Notes: generated from the letters alone by a model not told the origin. Positions 41,593-50,115 are shown, numbered from the stretch's first letter. The stretch: DNA of 64,000 nucleotides from Halomarina pelagica (GCF_024228315.1 NZ_CP100454.1:124001-188000); one strand, 5' to 3'. Numbers and translations are program-made.

Positions 41593-41988
41593 TTACGCCA
41601 AGTGAGACACGTCGGCAGGTTCTTCGATGTCAGCGAATTCACCGCGCTCGACCGGCTCCCAGTCGTCGCCGGGTTCGGGACTCCACCAATCGACCGTGTA
41701 GGCACCCGGTGCGCCGAGGATCTTCACCTGAGCCGACCCGTCAGGCAGGTCACGACGAAGTTTTTCGTCGACGTGGAGATTCCAGGTCGTGTCGGTATCG
41801 AAGCAGGCGAGGACGGCTTCCTCGTAGCCACGATCCTCATGTGATTCCTGGAGTTCAACCTGTGTGTTGCAGTCCCTGCAGAACACGCCCTCAAAGGGAA
41901 TGTGGCTGAACACCTCGTGCCCGCAGACTGGACTCCAGAGGAACTCGAACAGTGCTTCGCTGTGGCGGTTGAGTACTTTGCGGGTCAT
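41593..41988 (-). CDS. Haloarchaeal zinc-site hypothetical protein (DUF7567-like)
   Basis: 131 residues. SPVCGHEVFSHIPFEGVFCR then DCNTQVELQES shows a single Cys plus a CxxC pair. Further sequence: VLACFDTDTTWNLHVDEKLR, LPDGSAQVKILGAPGAYTVD. Acidic and soluble; probable metal-binding N-terminus. Family name tentative, function unknown. Convergent with the DUF6544-like gene. Confidence 0.7.
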   Translation of the reverse strand: MTRKVLNRHSEALFEFLWSPVCGHEVFSHIPFEGVFCRDCNTQVELQESHEDRGYEEAVLACFDTDTTWNLHVDEKLRRDLPDGSAQVKILGAPGAYTVDWWSPEPGDDWEPVERGEFADIEEPADVSHLA

Positions 41989-42053
41989 TGTCAGAGCAGG
42001 CCTGGTTCACCCGGGACCTTCTTTGCCCGGATACAAACGACACCGCGTGAGGA

Positions 42054-43409
42054 CTAGTCCTCTTCAGTGGTCTGTTTCTGAGATCGCTCTGGAGGTTGAA
42101 TCACGAGCCGTTTAATTCGCGCGTTGTCGATGGCGTCGACGCGAAGGACGTACCCATTCTGCTCGATCTCATCAGCCATCTCGGGTTCTCGCCCGAGTCG
42201 GCTAAAGACGAACCCACCAATTGTCTCGACTTCATCGGTCTCGAACTCGACGCCAAGCCGTTCGTTCACTTCCCGGACTGGCACGCCGCCGTCGACGACG
42301 TACGTACCGTCGTCTCGTTCCTCGATTGTGGGACCCTGCGGTGCTGTGTCGAATTCGTCTCGGATGTCACCGACGATCTCTTCGAGAATGTCTTCGATCG
42401 TGACGATCCCCTCGAAGACGCCCCATTCGTCGATGACGACGGCGATCTGCCCCCCACCGTGCGTCTGAAACTCGGCGAGAATCGCGTCGATCCGTCGCGT
42501 TTCGGGAACGACGAGGACGTCGCGTGCGAGGTCGAGGGCAGTGACCGTGTCGTCGTGATCGGTGTCGGTTTCGCTCGCCTTCAGGATGTCCTTCGCGTGG
42601 ACGAATCCGATCGGCTGCTCCCCGTCCTCGTCGAGCACGATATACCGCGTGTAGGTTCCGCTGGCGGCAACAGACCGGAGTTCCGAGAGAGTCATGGACG
42701 CAGAGACGGTCTCCACATCGGGGCGTGGCACCATGATTTCGCGGGCGATCGTGTCGCCGAGTTCGAAGACACTCTCGATCATCTCGACCTCATCGAGATC
42801 GATCTCTCCCGTCTCTTCGGAGCGAGTGAGAATCATCAGAATTTCTTCCTCGGAATGGGTCTCTTCGCCTTCTGCCGCTGGCGAGACACCAAACAAGCCA
42901 GTGAAGTAGTTGGCAGTACCGTTGAAGACGATGATACCCGGGATAAACACGTAATAAAAGAACTTCATGAGTGGGGCAACGAGGAACGCCACTCGCTCGG
43001 CTTCCTGAATGGCGAACGTCTTGGGGGCGAGTTCACCGAATACGACGTGGAGGAACGTGATGAAGCCGAATCCCAGCGCGAATGCAACAAGATGAATCGC
43101 CTCCGCGGGCAGGAGTTCACCGAGAATCGGTTCGATGAGTGCTGCCACAGCCGGCTCGCCGATCCACCCGAGGCCGAGTGACGAGAGCGTGATTCCGAGC
43201 TGACTGACTGCAAGATAGCCATCCAGATTCTCGATAGCATCCTGTACTATGCTCGCACCAGGCTTCCCGCGGTCGACGAGTGCGTTCACTCGGGTCGGCC
43301 GGAGCTTCACGAATGCGAACTCGGCGGCCACGAACACGCCGTTCATGATGACGAGGAAGAACGCGAGAAGCAACCCACCGACGGAGATCAGGTCTACCAT
43401 ACCCTTCAT
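42054..43409 (-). CDS. CNNM/CorC-type membrane transporter (DUF21, CBS pair, CorC_HlyC)
   Basis: 451 residues. Residues about 1-190 are the DUF21/CNNM transmembrane domain (FFLVIMNGVFVAAEFAFVKL; SQLGITLSSLGLGWIGEPAV; FLHVVFGELAPKTFAIQEAE). Two CBS domains follow (IMVPRPDVETVSASMTLSEL; VVIDEWGVFEGIVTIEDILE). A C-terminal CorC_HlyC domain begins at DGTYVVDGGVPVREVNERLG. These proteins export or regulate Mg2+ or Na+ across the membrane, with nucleotide binding at the CBS pair. Full length and intact; a housekeeping-type gene. Confidence 0.9.
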   Translation of the reverse strand: MKGMVDLISVGGLLLAFFLVIMNGVFVAAEFAFVKLRPTRVNALVDRGKPGASIVQDAIENLDGYLAVSQLGITLSSLGLGWIGEPAVAALIEPILGELLPAEAIHLVAFALGFGFITFLHVVFGELAPKTFAIQEAERVAFLVAPLMKFFYYVFIPGIIVFNGTANYFTGLFGVSPAAEGEETHSEEEILMILTRSEETGEIDLDEVEMIESVFELGDTIAREIMVPRPDVETVSASMTLSELRSVAASGTYTRYIVLDEDGEQPIGFVHAKDILKASETDTDHDDTVTALDLARDVLVVPETRRIDAILAEFQTHGGGQIAVVIDEWGVFEGIVTIEDILEEIVGDIRDEFDTAPQGPTIEERDDGTYVVDGGVPVREVNERLGVEFETDEVETIGGFVFSRLGREPEMADEIEQNGYVLRVDAIDNARIKRLVIQPPERSQKQTTEED

Positions 43410-43508
43410 TGTCCTCTGAGTGACTTGTAGGGGATGGATACAGCGTCGCGCGACACGACTACGCTCACAAAGCGCTACTCGTCCGCTTATACGGATTAGG
43501 CGAGAAAC

Positions 43509-43702
43509 CCCACGACTTGAGTCGTGGGATGAATCGCCGCACGGTTCGCAACCGCTGAAACCGCAAGGTTTGAGGTACCTCCGAGTCCTTCGCGGGAGAG
43601 GAGTAACGGGGGCGTGGCACTCCTAGCGGCGTGTCGGGTCGTCAACGTACGTTCCCAAACCAGCGTAAACGCGCGTGAGAAGCCCACGACTGAAGTCGTG
43701 GG
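43509..43702 (+). mobile_element. Miniature IS605-group element (both end hairpins, no tnpB)
   Basis: CCCACGACTTGAGTCGTGGG (43509-43528) and CCCACGACTGAAGTCGTGGG (43683-43702) are strong hairpins about 175 bases apart. The left one with its flank GATTCATCCCACGACT (minus strand) matches the 5' end of the tnpB element at 16221-16246, and the right one resembles that element's 3' end. So this is an internally deleted, non-autonomous derivative. It could still give an end-derived guide RNA. It lies between the CNNM and HtpX genes. Confidence 0.7.
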
Positions 43703-43818
43703 AGAACATCACACACTCGAGGATTTCCCCCGGAATTACCGTGCTCGACAATGGATATGTGGACACGATCCTTCGACGACACAAGCATCACAACGGAGGC
43801 GTCTGGGATTTGAATTGA

Positions 43819-43960
43819 GGTAGAGTTCGAGCTCTGTCCCGAGTGCGGAAATCTTCAATATAGTAGTATCGCCCACCCCTGACGACCTATCCGAATGCGC
43901 AGTCTGTGGCGGCGATCTGAGTGACGTAGAGTCAGACAATCTAATCGAGTTGTGTAGCCG
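43819..43960 (+). pseudogene. Possible remnant of a two-zinc-ribbon small protein
   Basis: FELCPECGNLQYSS is followed, after a one-base frame change, by SPTPDDLSECAVCGGDLSDV. Two CxxC knuckles in neighbouring frames suggest a broken small zinc-ribbon gene. Its end cannot be separated from the htpX promoter region. Low confidence. Confidence 0.3.
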
Positions 43961-43992
43961 GTTTTATACACCCGCCTCTGTAATCAACCCAT

Positions 43993-44880
43993 ATGAGACA
44001 TTTCGGGCTCAAGATCCGGATGGCATTCGTCGGCGCTATCCTCGCGGCGTTCTATCTCGTCGCCGTCACCGCGGCGATGGTGGTGTTCGGCCAGGGCGTC
44101 CTCCCGATCGCTATCGTCGGCAGTCTCCTCCTCGTCGGCATCCAGTACAAGATTGGGAAGTGGGCCGCACTACGGAGCGTCGGTGCCGAGGACCTCCCCG
44201 AGAGCCAGTACTCGCAGATCCACCAGTTCGTCGAGCAGGTCTGCCGCAACAAGAATATGGAGAAACCGTCGCTGAAAATCGCCAACATGGGCGTGCCGAA
44301 CGCGTTCGCGGTCGGCCGCCGCGGCAACGGTACCGTCGTCATCTCCCGGGAGCTCATCCAACTGCTCGACCGCGACGAACTAGAGGGCGTCATCGCCCAC
44401 GAACTCGCGCACATCGACAATCGCGACGTCGTCACCATGCAGCTCGGACAGGGCATCGCCTCGATCGTCGCCATCGTCGCCCAGTACGTCGTGCTCTTTA
44501 CGGGCGATAATGATCTCGCGGACTTCTTCCTCGCCATCGTCGTCGGCAACATCGTTCAGTTCCTCGTGATGATCTTCGTGCTCGCCATCTCACGGTACCG
44601 CGAGTACGTCGCCGACGCCGACGCCAAGGACGTCATCGGGCAGGGCGAACCGCTCGCCCGTGCTCTTGAAAAAATCCAGCAGGGCAATCAGCACGCCCGC
44701 AAGTCACCCCGGAATACCCAGCGGCATCGCGGCCGCCCCCGCGGCAACCGGCGCGGCGACGCGAATGTCGACCAGCAGGTGAGCGCGCTCTGTATCTCCA
44801 GCCCCGACCGTGGTCTCCTCCAACGGATCGTCTCTACGCACCCGCCAATGGAGAAGCGCATCGAACGGCTTCGCTCGTAG
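43993..44880 (+). CDS. htpX: HtpX-like M48 membrane metalloprotease
   Basis: 295 residues. Two N-terminal membrane helices (VGAILAAFYLVAVTAAMVVF; VLPIAIVGSLLLVGI) and one or two more after the active site. Zinc motif HELAH (H136, E137, H140), third ligand E204 in RYREYVADADA. The C-terminal ALCISSPDRGLLQRIVSTHP and PMEKRIERL are typical. M48 proteases degrade misfolded membrane proteins. The linker around residues 230-262 is unusually Arg-rich (RKSPRNTQRHRGRPRGNRRG) and might result from paired indels. The ATG follows a TATA-like TTTTATAC by about 30 bases. Confidence 0.9.
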   Translation: MRHFGLKIRMAFVGAILAAFYLVAVTAAMVVFGQGVLPIAIVGSLLLVGIQYKIGKWAALRSVGAEDLPESQYSQIHQFVEQVCRNKNMEKPSLKIANMGVPNAFAVGRRGNGTVVISRELIQLLDRDELEGVIAHELAHIDNRDVVTMQLGQGIASIVAIVAQYVVLFTGDNDLADFFLAIVVGNIVQFLVMIFVLAISRYREYVADADAKDVIGQGEPLARALEKIQQGNQHARKSPRNTQRHRGRPRGNRRGDANVDQQVSALCISSPDRGLLQRIVSTHPPMEKRIERLRS

Positions 44881-45117
44881 ATGCCCGGGATACGCGAACT
44901 CCTCGCGGTCGTCCTCGGCGCTGCGCTCGGCGTCGCGCTCCTCGCCGCGCCGCGAACCATGCTTCAGTTGTCCGTGTTCGTCAACCCGAATCGCCGACGC
45001 CGTGGTGACTACGGCACTGACGAAGCAATCCCTGACCGGTGGATGTGGGTCGCCCGTGGGCTTGGTGTCCTCTGTCTCACAATAGCTGCGTTCATCGCCT
45101 ACCAGACGTACGCTTAA
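44881..45117 (+). CDS. Small membrane protein downstream of htpX
   Basis: 78 residues with two hydrophobic helices (LLAVVLGAALGVALLAAPRT; VARGLGVLCLTIAAFIAYQT) and a charged loop VFVNPNRRRRGDYGTDEAIP. The ATG immediately follows the htpX stop codon, so the two are co-translated. Perhaps a partner or substrate-delivery subunit of the protease; function unknown. Confidence 0.72.
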   Translation: MPGIRELLAVVLGAALGVALLAAPRTMLQLSVFVNPNRRRRGDYGTDEAIPDRWMWVARGLGVLCLTIAAFIAYQTYA

Positions 45118-45240
45118 CCACTCTGTCTACCAGTTTGGGGACGCGGATTGAAGACCTGTCTCGAGCTGTAAGTACGCCTCTTCCGATTTTTCCGTGTGGA
45201 ATCGACCATCGACTCTCGCTAAATACTCATCAAGTACAGG

Positions 45241-45606
45241 TCACTGCTCGGCGCTGTAGACGATGCGCGAGGGCGCTTCGTAGCCACAGTCGGGGCAGTT
45301 GAACCATCGCTGCACGTTCGCCCCATCAGCTGCCTTCTCGCCGACGAGAACGTCGTCATTCGGGCACTCAGGACAGCCCAATTTGGGGGTTGGTCTGTCT
45401 CGAAGTGCGTCCCGAAATACTGTCTCCTGCTTCGTCTCGAAACCACGCGACCAGACCGGGTAGCCGTCGACGAGGATTGCTGCCCGCCACTTGTACCGGT
45501 ATGAGTCCGGTACACGATGGAGAGTGGTTCGGGCTCCAGTCTCGGTGTTTCGATACGCGAGCGACGGGGTGCGACTCTCCCGTGTCCAGTTGGTGATTCG
45601 GGGCGT
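45241..45606 (-). CDS. Haloarchaeal zinc-ribbon protein lacking a standard start codon (DUF7568-like)
   Basis: About 121 codons: TPRITNWTRESRTPSLAYRN, HRVPDSYRYKWRAAILVDGY, WSRGFETKQETVFRDALRDR, GCPECPNDDVLVGEK and FNCPDCGYEAPSRIVYSAEQ. Two CxxC pairs make a zinc ribbon. The frame is closed by the TAA of the upstream gene only four bases before PRITNW, and the codon where relatives would have ATG is ACG (45604-45606). Translation may be coupled to the upstream stop with ACG, or the start has been lost by one transition. Function unknown. Confidence 0.55.
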   Translation of the reverse strand, partial: TPRITNWTRESRTPSLAYRNTETGARTTLHRVPDSYRYKWRAAILVDGYPVWSRGFETKQETVFRDALRDRPTPKLGCPECPNDDVLVGEKAADGANVQRWFNCPDCGYEAPSRIVYSAEQ

Positions 45607-45609
45607 CGG

Positions 45610-46101
45610 TTAGAAGTGGACGTCGGCAGGCACGATCCAGAGGTTCTTGCTTTCCTCCAGGATTCGATCCAACTGCTCGCGATGGCGGATGCCGCTCGCG
45701 TGCTCGGTGTACAGGAAAATCGTCGGGCCGTCGTACGCACCGACCTGGTGGAAGGCGTGCCGGGCGAGGTTCTCATCGCGCATAATCTCCTGGTCTGAGA
45801 GTTCGTCGATGGCTTCCTTCACCCGTTCGAGATTGCGCTCGAACTCTTCTTTCGTCGCTTCCCACCCTCGGTCGAGTAGGTCCTGCCCGCCATCTGTGTC
45901 AACTGGTGCCGTGGTCGGGAGATCGCCCCACCGCGCCTTGCCCGCGACCGTCGTGTCCTCCTCGTCGAACGTTACATAATAGTCGAACACGGTGAAGGAA
46001 TGCGGGTCCGCGCCCACCAAGCGGTCGAACACCGTCTTTCCGGTGGCCAATGCGTCGTCGTATGTCGATGCCTCTACCAGAGTGTAGATGACAATGTACA
46101 T
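45610..46101 (-). CDS. Haloarchaeal hypothetical protein (163 aa)
   Basis: Start at MYIVIYTLVEASTYDDALAT; the frame upstream lacks protein character. Segments FDYYVTFDEEDTTVAGKARW, DLLDRGWEATKEEFERNLER and YDGPTIFLYTEHASGIRHRE. Soluble, acidic, with a ferredoxin-like alternation of strands and helices near the N-terminus. No named family. It lies three bases before the zinc-ribbon gene, so the two form a pair on one transcript. Confidence 0.7.
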   Translation of the reverse strand: MYIVIYTLVEASTYDDALATGKTVFDRLVGADPHSFTVFDYYVTFDEEDTTVAGKARWGDLPTTAPVDTDGGQDLLDRGWEATKEEFERNLERVKEAIDELSDQEIMRDENLARHAFHQVGAYDGPTIFLYTEHASGIRHREQLDRILEESKNLWIVPADVHF

Positions 46102-46447
46102 CTGCTTTTCACTTTTGCTGCCGACGACCGCGACTACGCTCCGCGTCACTGTACGCTGCGCCGATACCCCTTGCCGGCGCTCGAAAAACCTTGCAAGATT
46201 ACACGCTCGCTAGGCGTCGTTTTGTTCCGCTCCAGTTACCTCCTCGACGGCGATTGTCAACTTCCCAATTCTGGGTTCCAAAGCAGTGCGTTTCGCAAAG
46301 TTGGCGGACAGCCTGTGAATCCGGTACGGTCGCACTAGTCGACGGTGTCGCTACTTGGAGTGTTACCCTACGTTGTTCTCGAGGGCATTTCCCTGCTGCC
46401 GCACCCCTCGTGAGACGGAAAACAACAACCGCGGCGGGCGCGCCTAG
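46102..46447. other. Intergenic stretch without a recognisable gene
   Basis: Carries the promoter of the leftward pair ending at 45241 and the 3' flank of the nucleotidyltransferase gene. No repeat or RNA structure noticed. Confidence 0.5.
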
Positions 46448-47317
46448 CTACCGGAGTCGAATCGTATCCCCGTTGCGCTCGAGAATCTGCTTTGCAACGA
46501 GTCGGGCAATCGCGTCGTCGACGGCACCTTCTGGATTGTCCGAAAGCGCTCGCACAGTCGCGAGGACTCGCTCCCGGATTGTTTCGACGTCGCCGATTCC
46601 ATCGTCAACAGCCCCCAGCACAGTGTATTCGACTTCGAACTCTGTCGCGAACTCTGCAATACGAGCGGTGAACGTGTTTGGAAGCCCGGACAGTGAGGTC
46701 ACCGCCATCTCGATCGCGAACAGCGGGTGCGAACGGTCACGAATCTGTCGTGCCTCCGTTGAGCCGGTATTGAACGATCGCTGTTCGTCAATTTCGGTCA
46801 GAATTACCTCGTAGTCCAACCCCCGCTGGGCGTACGTCCGCATGTCTTCGATATCGCGTCGACGACCACTCGCCAGGTCACCACCGGAGACTGCTTTCAG
46901 CAAAAACATATCCTCATCGGCGAGGACGAATGCCGTCGCGTGATTTCCTGCCCAGAACTCCTCCGCTCGGTCGTGCATCCGGTCGGTGATCCACACTTTC
47001 CCGACGACTTGCCGTTCGAAGATATCGATCTGGAAACCACGCTCCTTGTGATGCAACTCGACAGTTTTCCCGACACCATCGAATGATTCAGTTGGCTCGC
47101 CGACGACCGCGAATTCCTGCGACGTGAGCGTCTGGAATACGTGTTCGAACTCGGAGACGATTCCGAGCGCCAGATCGATATCCTCGGTCTGGTCCTTCAA
47201 GCCCCGAACTGTCATCGCAGACCCCCCGAGGAGGTACACCGTCACGGATTCCGAAAGCCAGCTGTCGAACTCCTCGAGAAACTCTTTGATCGCTTCGCCG
47301 CCTTTGAACACGGTCAT
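46448..47317 (-). CDS. Nucleotidyltransferase-fold protein (DUF6036-like), probable toxin of a two-gene module
   Basis: 289 residues. VYLLGGSAMTVRGLKDQTED then IDLALG carries the GGS and DxD (D46, D48) signature of minimal nucleotidyltransferases, followed by KTVELHHKERGFQIDIF with a further acidic residue and a helical C-terminal half (DMFLLKAVSGGDLASGRRRD). The C-terminal part ends with a winged-helix-like piece (AIARLVAKQILERNGDTIRL). The ATG overlaps the stop of the HTH gene by four bases. This layout recalls AbiE-type (type IV) and MNT-type toxin-antitoxin loci; activity is inferred. Confidence 0.75.
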   Translation of the reverse strand: MTVFKGGEAIKEFLEEFDSWLSESVTVYLLGGSAMTVRGLKDQTEDIDLALGIVSEFEHVFQTLTSQEFAVVGEPTESFDGVGKTVELHHKERGFQIDIFERQVVGKVWITDRMHDRAEEFWAGNHATAFVLADEDMFLLKAVSGGDLASGRRRDIEDMRTYAQRGLDYEVILTEIDEQRSFNTGSTEARQIRDRSHPLFAIEMAVTSLSGLPNTFTARIAEFATEFEVEYTVLGAVDDGIGDVETIRERVLATVRALSDNPEGAVDDAIARLVAKQILERNGDTIRLR

Positions 47318-48264
47318 GAAACTTCGTACTGCTCTTTGAGCGCCGTAAATTCTGCTTCACTCGGGAGGATGACAGGGGATTCCTCCGAGGCGTCGAACTC
47401 TCCCTCAAGTGGCCGATACATCGCAGCTACTGCAGATTCCAAATCGTACCACGTTGCAGTCTCCGTCAGCGTCTCCTGGTCGATGTCCAGCTTCTCGATC
47501 AAGAGCATTGCATAACTGACGCGGCGGGACCCGCTATCGAGGACGAGCGTGTGGCACACCACCTCGGCAGGTGTGAGTTCCTCGTTGGGGGCATACCAGA
47601 ACGCGGGTTCGCCGGCGAGGAAGAACTGCAGGCCGTACGCTGCAAACCGAGCGAGTCCGGTCAGTTGCCAGTCGGAGGCGGACTCGAGTGCATCCGTATC
47701 CGTGGCTGTCTGGACGCGGACGAGTGCCCGCTTCGGATCACACCATTCGACGGTCGAACTCGGCGCGAGTGCCCGGACTCGCGACCGGTGTTCGTGTCGC
47801 ACGACAGCGTGCGCGAACGCCAACAGCGGGGAGAGGTCCTCACTCAACGCGTACTCCGGGCCGGACGGGGACAACATCGCCCGATGCTTAAGCGGCGACA
47901 GGGCCTTGTGAACGCCCTGCCGAGTAATGTCGAGTCGCGCTGCGATCTCGGACACCGAACGGGGCTCGTCGAGATACCAGCACACCCGGAGCGTGGCCGG
48001 CGAGAGGAGGTCGGCCCACTCGACGTGGCCGAGTTCCGCCTGGAGGCTCCGGTACGCTTCGACGACCGAGTGATCCGCGACATGGACCTGCCGCTGGTTG
48101 TTGGGACCACGGCGTTCGACGAGAAGCCCTGCTTCCAGCAACTCATCGAGGACGTCGTAGAGGTGTATCTGCGAATACCCAGTGTCCGTCGCGAGCTCAG
48201 CTGCCGTCGCGTCCCGGCCGGTACTCAATGCGTCAATGACGGCGAGTCCGGCCTTGGTGAGCAT
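47314..48264 (-). CDS. HTH regulator, partner of the nucleotidyltransferase (probable antitoxin)
   Basis: 316 residues with two winged-helix units: AELATDTGYSQIHLYDVLDE and LLEAGLLVERRGPNNQRQVH near the N-terminus, and ATLRVCWYLDEPRSVSEIAA plus RLDITRQGVHKALSPLKHRA in the middle. The C-terminal half (WQLTGLARFAAYGLQFFLAG; FWYAPNEELTPAEVVCHTLV) resembles the AbiEi-type antitoxin domain that follows an HTH. It is transcribed first, from a promoter boxed by an inverted repeat (48276-48312). Antitoxin assignment is by organisation. Confidence 0.75.
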   Translation of the reverse strand: MLTKAGLAVIDALSTGRDATAAELATDTGYSQIHLYDVLDELLEAGLLVERRGPNNQRQVHVADHSVVEAYRSLQAELGHVEWADLLSPATLRVCWYLDEPRSVSEIAARLDITRQGVHKALSPLKHRAMLSPSGPEYALSEDLSPLLAFAHAVVRHEHRSRVRALAPSSTVEWCDPKRALVRVQTATDTDALESASDWQLTGLARFAAYGLQFFLAGEPAFWYAPNEELTPAEVVCHTLVLDSGSRRVSYAMLLIEKLDIDQETLTETATWYDLESAVAAMYRPLEGEFDASEESPVILPSEAEFTALKEQYEVS

Positions 48265-48275
48265 CTGTGTCTACT

Positions 48276-48312
48276 CTAAATCCTATTCGTATAAATACGT
48301 TTCTGGATTTAG
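48276..48312 (-). promoter_or_regulatory. Inverted repeat flanking the TATA box of the HTH/nucleotidyltransferase operon
   Basis: CTAAATCC (48276-48283) and GGATTTAG (48305-48312) are perfect 8-base arms; the 21 bases between them contain TATAAATA in the TATA position about 25-30 bases before the ATG. A dimeric HTH protein bound here would block TBP, which is a classical autorepression layout. Confidence 0.75.
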
Positions 48313-48325
48313 GTTGACGAATCTG

Positions 48326-48832
48326 TTATTCGGCGACGAGATCTGCGAGCGCGTTCTCTAGCGTCCCGTGGAACTGCCAGCTCGCCCGCTCGAAGGCCTC
48401 GTCGGTCGGGCCGTCCCAGCGGGGGACCCCGGAGTGGTCGCTCACCTTGATGGTCCACTCGGCCGGCTCGTCGAACGGGTTCTGCGTCGGAAGTTCCACG
48501 ACGTAGAGGAACTCCTCGTCGCCGTGGATGCCGTTAGCTGGGTTCTCGACACCGTAGCCGAGCAGGAACACTGGTTGGTCCAGATGCTCCATGTTTGCCG
48601 GTTTGGGGAGATCCGCTGGCTGCGCTGCGTCGATCGTTCGCTCCGTCTCACCGTCTAGGTAGAGTCCCATCGTCGAGAGCTTGTCAAGGAATACGAACGT
48701 TGCAGCCGTGTAGCCCGGCCCGCGCTCGGTACAGGTTGCATCGAGGAGGTCTTTCAGCTGTGCGAGGTTCCGGAGGACGCTCGTCGGGTTAGCCGCCAGA
48801 ATGGCGGTAGACTTGTGCAACGCGGTCGTCAT
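48326..48832 (-). CDS. Haloarchaeal hypothetical protein (168 aa)
   Basis: From MTTALHKSTAILAANPTSVL. Segments AQLKDLLDATCTERGPGYTA, ATFVFLDKLSTMGLYLDGET, VFLLGYGVENPANGIHGDEE and FERASWQFHGTLENALADLV. Acidic, soluble, no motif of known catalysis. Together with 48963-49385 and the broken DUF6735-like gene it belongs to a leftward series of plasmid-type small proteins (50.1 to 48.3 kb). Function unknown. Confidence 0.66.
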   Translation of the reverse strand: MTTALHKSTAILAANPTSVLRNLAQLKDLLDATCTERGPGYTAATFVFLDKLSTMGLYLDGETERTIDAAQPADLPKPANMEHLDQPVFLLGYGVENPANGIHGDEEFLYVVELPTQNPFDEPAEWTIKVSDHSGVPRWDGPTDEAFERASWQFHGTLENALADLVAE

Positions 48833-48962
48833 GGGCTGGTTCGCTAGTCTGTTCGACTCGTTGGACAAATCGGAGTTGACTCTGTGTCGACATCGATTTT
48901 CCCAGCGCGTGTGCGCCGGCGATGGGTGCCGGCGCACAAAAACGAACTCGATGTACCCTATT

Positions 48963-49385
48963 TCAGGAGTCCACCAACCACTCGACGGTAATCGTCAGAT
49001 TCCCCGACTCGTAGTCGGCCTCGAAGTCGACGGTAAACGCGTCCGATTTGGAGGCGGCGTGGTAGGCTCGATGAAACTTGAGTGAACCAGTCGCCTTGAA
49101 GTGAAAGAACGCGGCTGCGGTGTAGGGCTCGCTTCGGGTTTCGATCTGTGTCTCGACTGAGGCAGGGAGCGCGATCTGTGGCATGTCGGTGTCGATGCCT
49201 GCTGCGAACGCCTTCGCCTCCTCGACGGTCGCTTGCGAATGCGCTGGTGTCTGGCCGGTCAGCACGTCCACTGGTGTCTCTGTGTCGTCGGTGAACAGGA
49301 CGTCTTCGAAGGTCTGTGTCCCGAGAACCGCGTCGGGGCCCAACTCGCAGTCGTGGAACGGATCGTCGGCTAGTTCCTCAGTCAT
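48963..49385 (-). CDS. Haloarchaeal hypothetical protein (140 aa)
   Basis: MTEELADDPFHDCELGPDAV, then FEDVLFTDDTETPVDVLTGQ, SVETQIETRSEPYTAAAFFH and FKATGSLKFHRAYHAASKSD with a strand-rich end DYESGNLTITVEWLVDS. No known family is recognised. Adjacent to similar-sized genes in one orientation. Confidence 0.65.
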   Translation of the reverse strand: MTEELADDPFHDCELGPDAVLGTQTFEDVLFTDDTETPVDVLTGQTPAHSQATVEEAKAFAAGIDTDMPQIALPASVETQIETRSEPYTAAAFFHFKATGSLKFHRAYHAASKSDAFTVDFEADYESGNLTITVEWLVDS

Positions 49386-49456
49386 GGAATCATGAGCCCA
49401 CGAGGGCTCAGTCCTTCCAGCCCTCGAAAAACAGCAGCTGCGTCGAAGCAGGTTGT

Positions 49457-50115
49457 CTACGAGTGGGTCAGACTCGCCCTTTCGAACGTTGCTTCCCCAG
49501 TCGAGATGAGCAACTCCTGCCGATCGCCGACCCGTTCAGCGAGCTTCCGTTTTAGATACTGTCTCGCCGTCGACGGCGTGAACACACCCTTATCGATCAT
49601 GTCGCCGACGACATCCTTGAGCGCCTGAAACTGCCCCTGCAGTTGGCCGTCACCGACTGGCTCACTATCGTCCCAGTGCACAGTGGCGAGTGCGCCGTTC
49701 CCGACCGTCTCGCCTTGCTCAATCATCCCTGAGTCGTACTGCAGACCGAACCACAGCGTCCGATACGCGGTCACCTCGAAGGTCGACGACACCACGAAGA
49801 ACGCCTCGTGATGGAGGTAGTCGAGGTGGTCGGCCACGATCTCGTCGAGTGAGAGGCCTGTCGCTCGAGGCTTCGGCTCGACGACCGTCTATGGTTGGTC
49901 TTCGCCAGCGAGGTAGCCGTCGACAGCGTCTGTCTCGAGGCCATCGGCCAGTTCCGCGAGCAGCTGTTTCGCCCACTTGGTGTTTGTGTCGTCACCGCCG
50001 AATGGCGTCGCCGCCGTGATGCGGTGCTTCAGTTTGAGGTTCGCAGCTCCCCACTGAGAGTAGTGGAGTGTGTACGTGCCGTCGGTTCGTACGCAACGAG
50101 TGCACGATGTCCCAT
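49457..50115 (-). pseudogene. DUF6735-like haloarchaeal protein, broken twice
   Basis: The natural start MGHRALVAYE (ATG 50113-50115) loses frame near 50085-50090, where one GAAC of a GAACGAAC repeat seems deleted. The correct frame resumes TDGTYTLHYSQWGAANLKLK, ETDAVDGYLAGEDQP, then TAG at 49889-49891, then TVVEPKPRATGLSLDEIVAD, HLDYLHHEAFFVVSSTFEVT and KGVFTPSTARQYLKRKLAER to the stop at 49457. Joined it is about 220 residues, the usual size of the family. Two independent lesions indicate true decay. Family name from memory. Confidence 0.72.

Noticed and set aside
44680-44780. Paired frameshift in the Arg-rich linker of HtpX
   Set aside because: The alternative frame (QVTPEYPAASRPPP-like) is also plausible, but linkers in this family vary, so no disruption is claimed.
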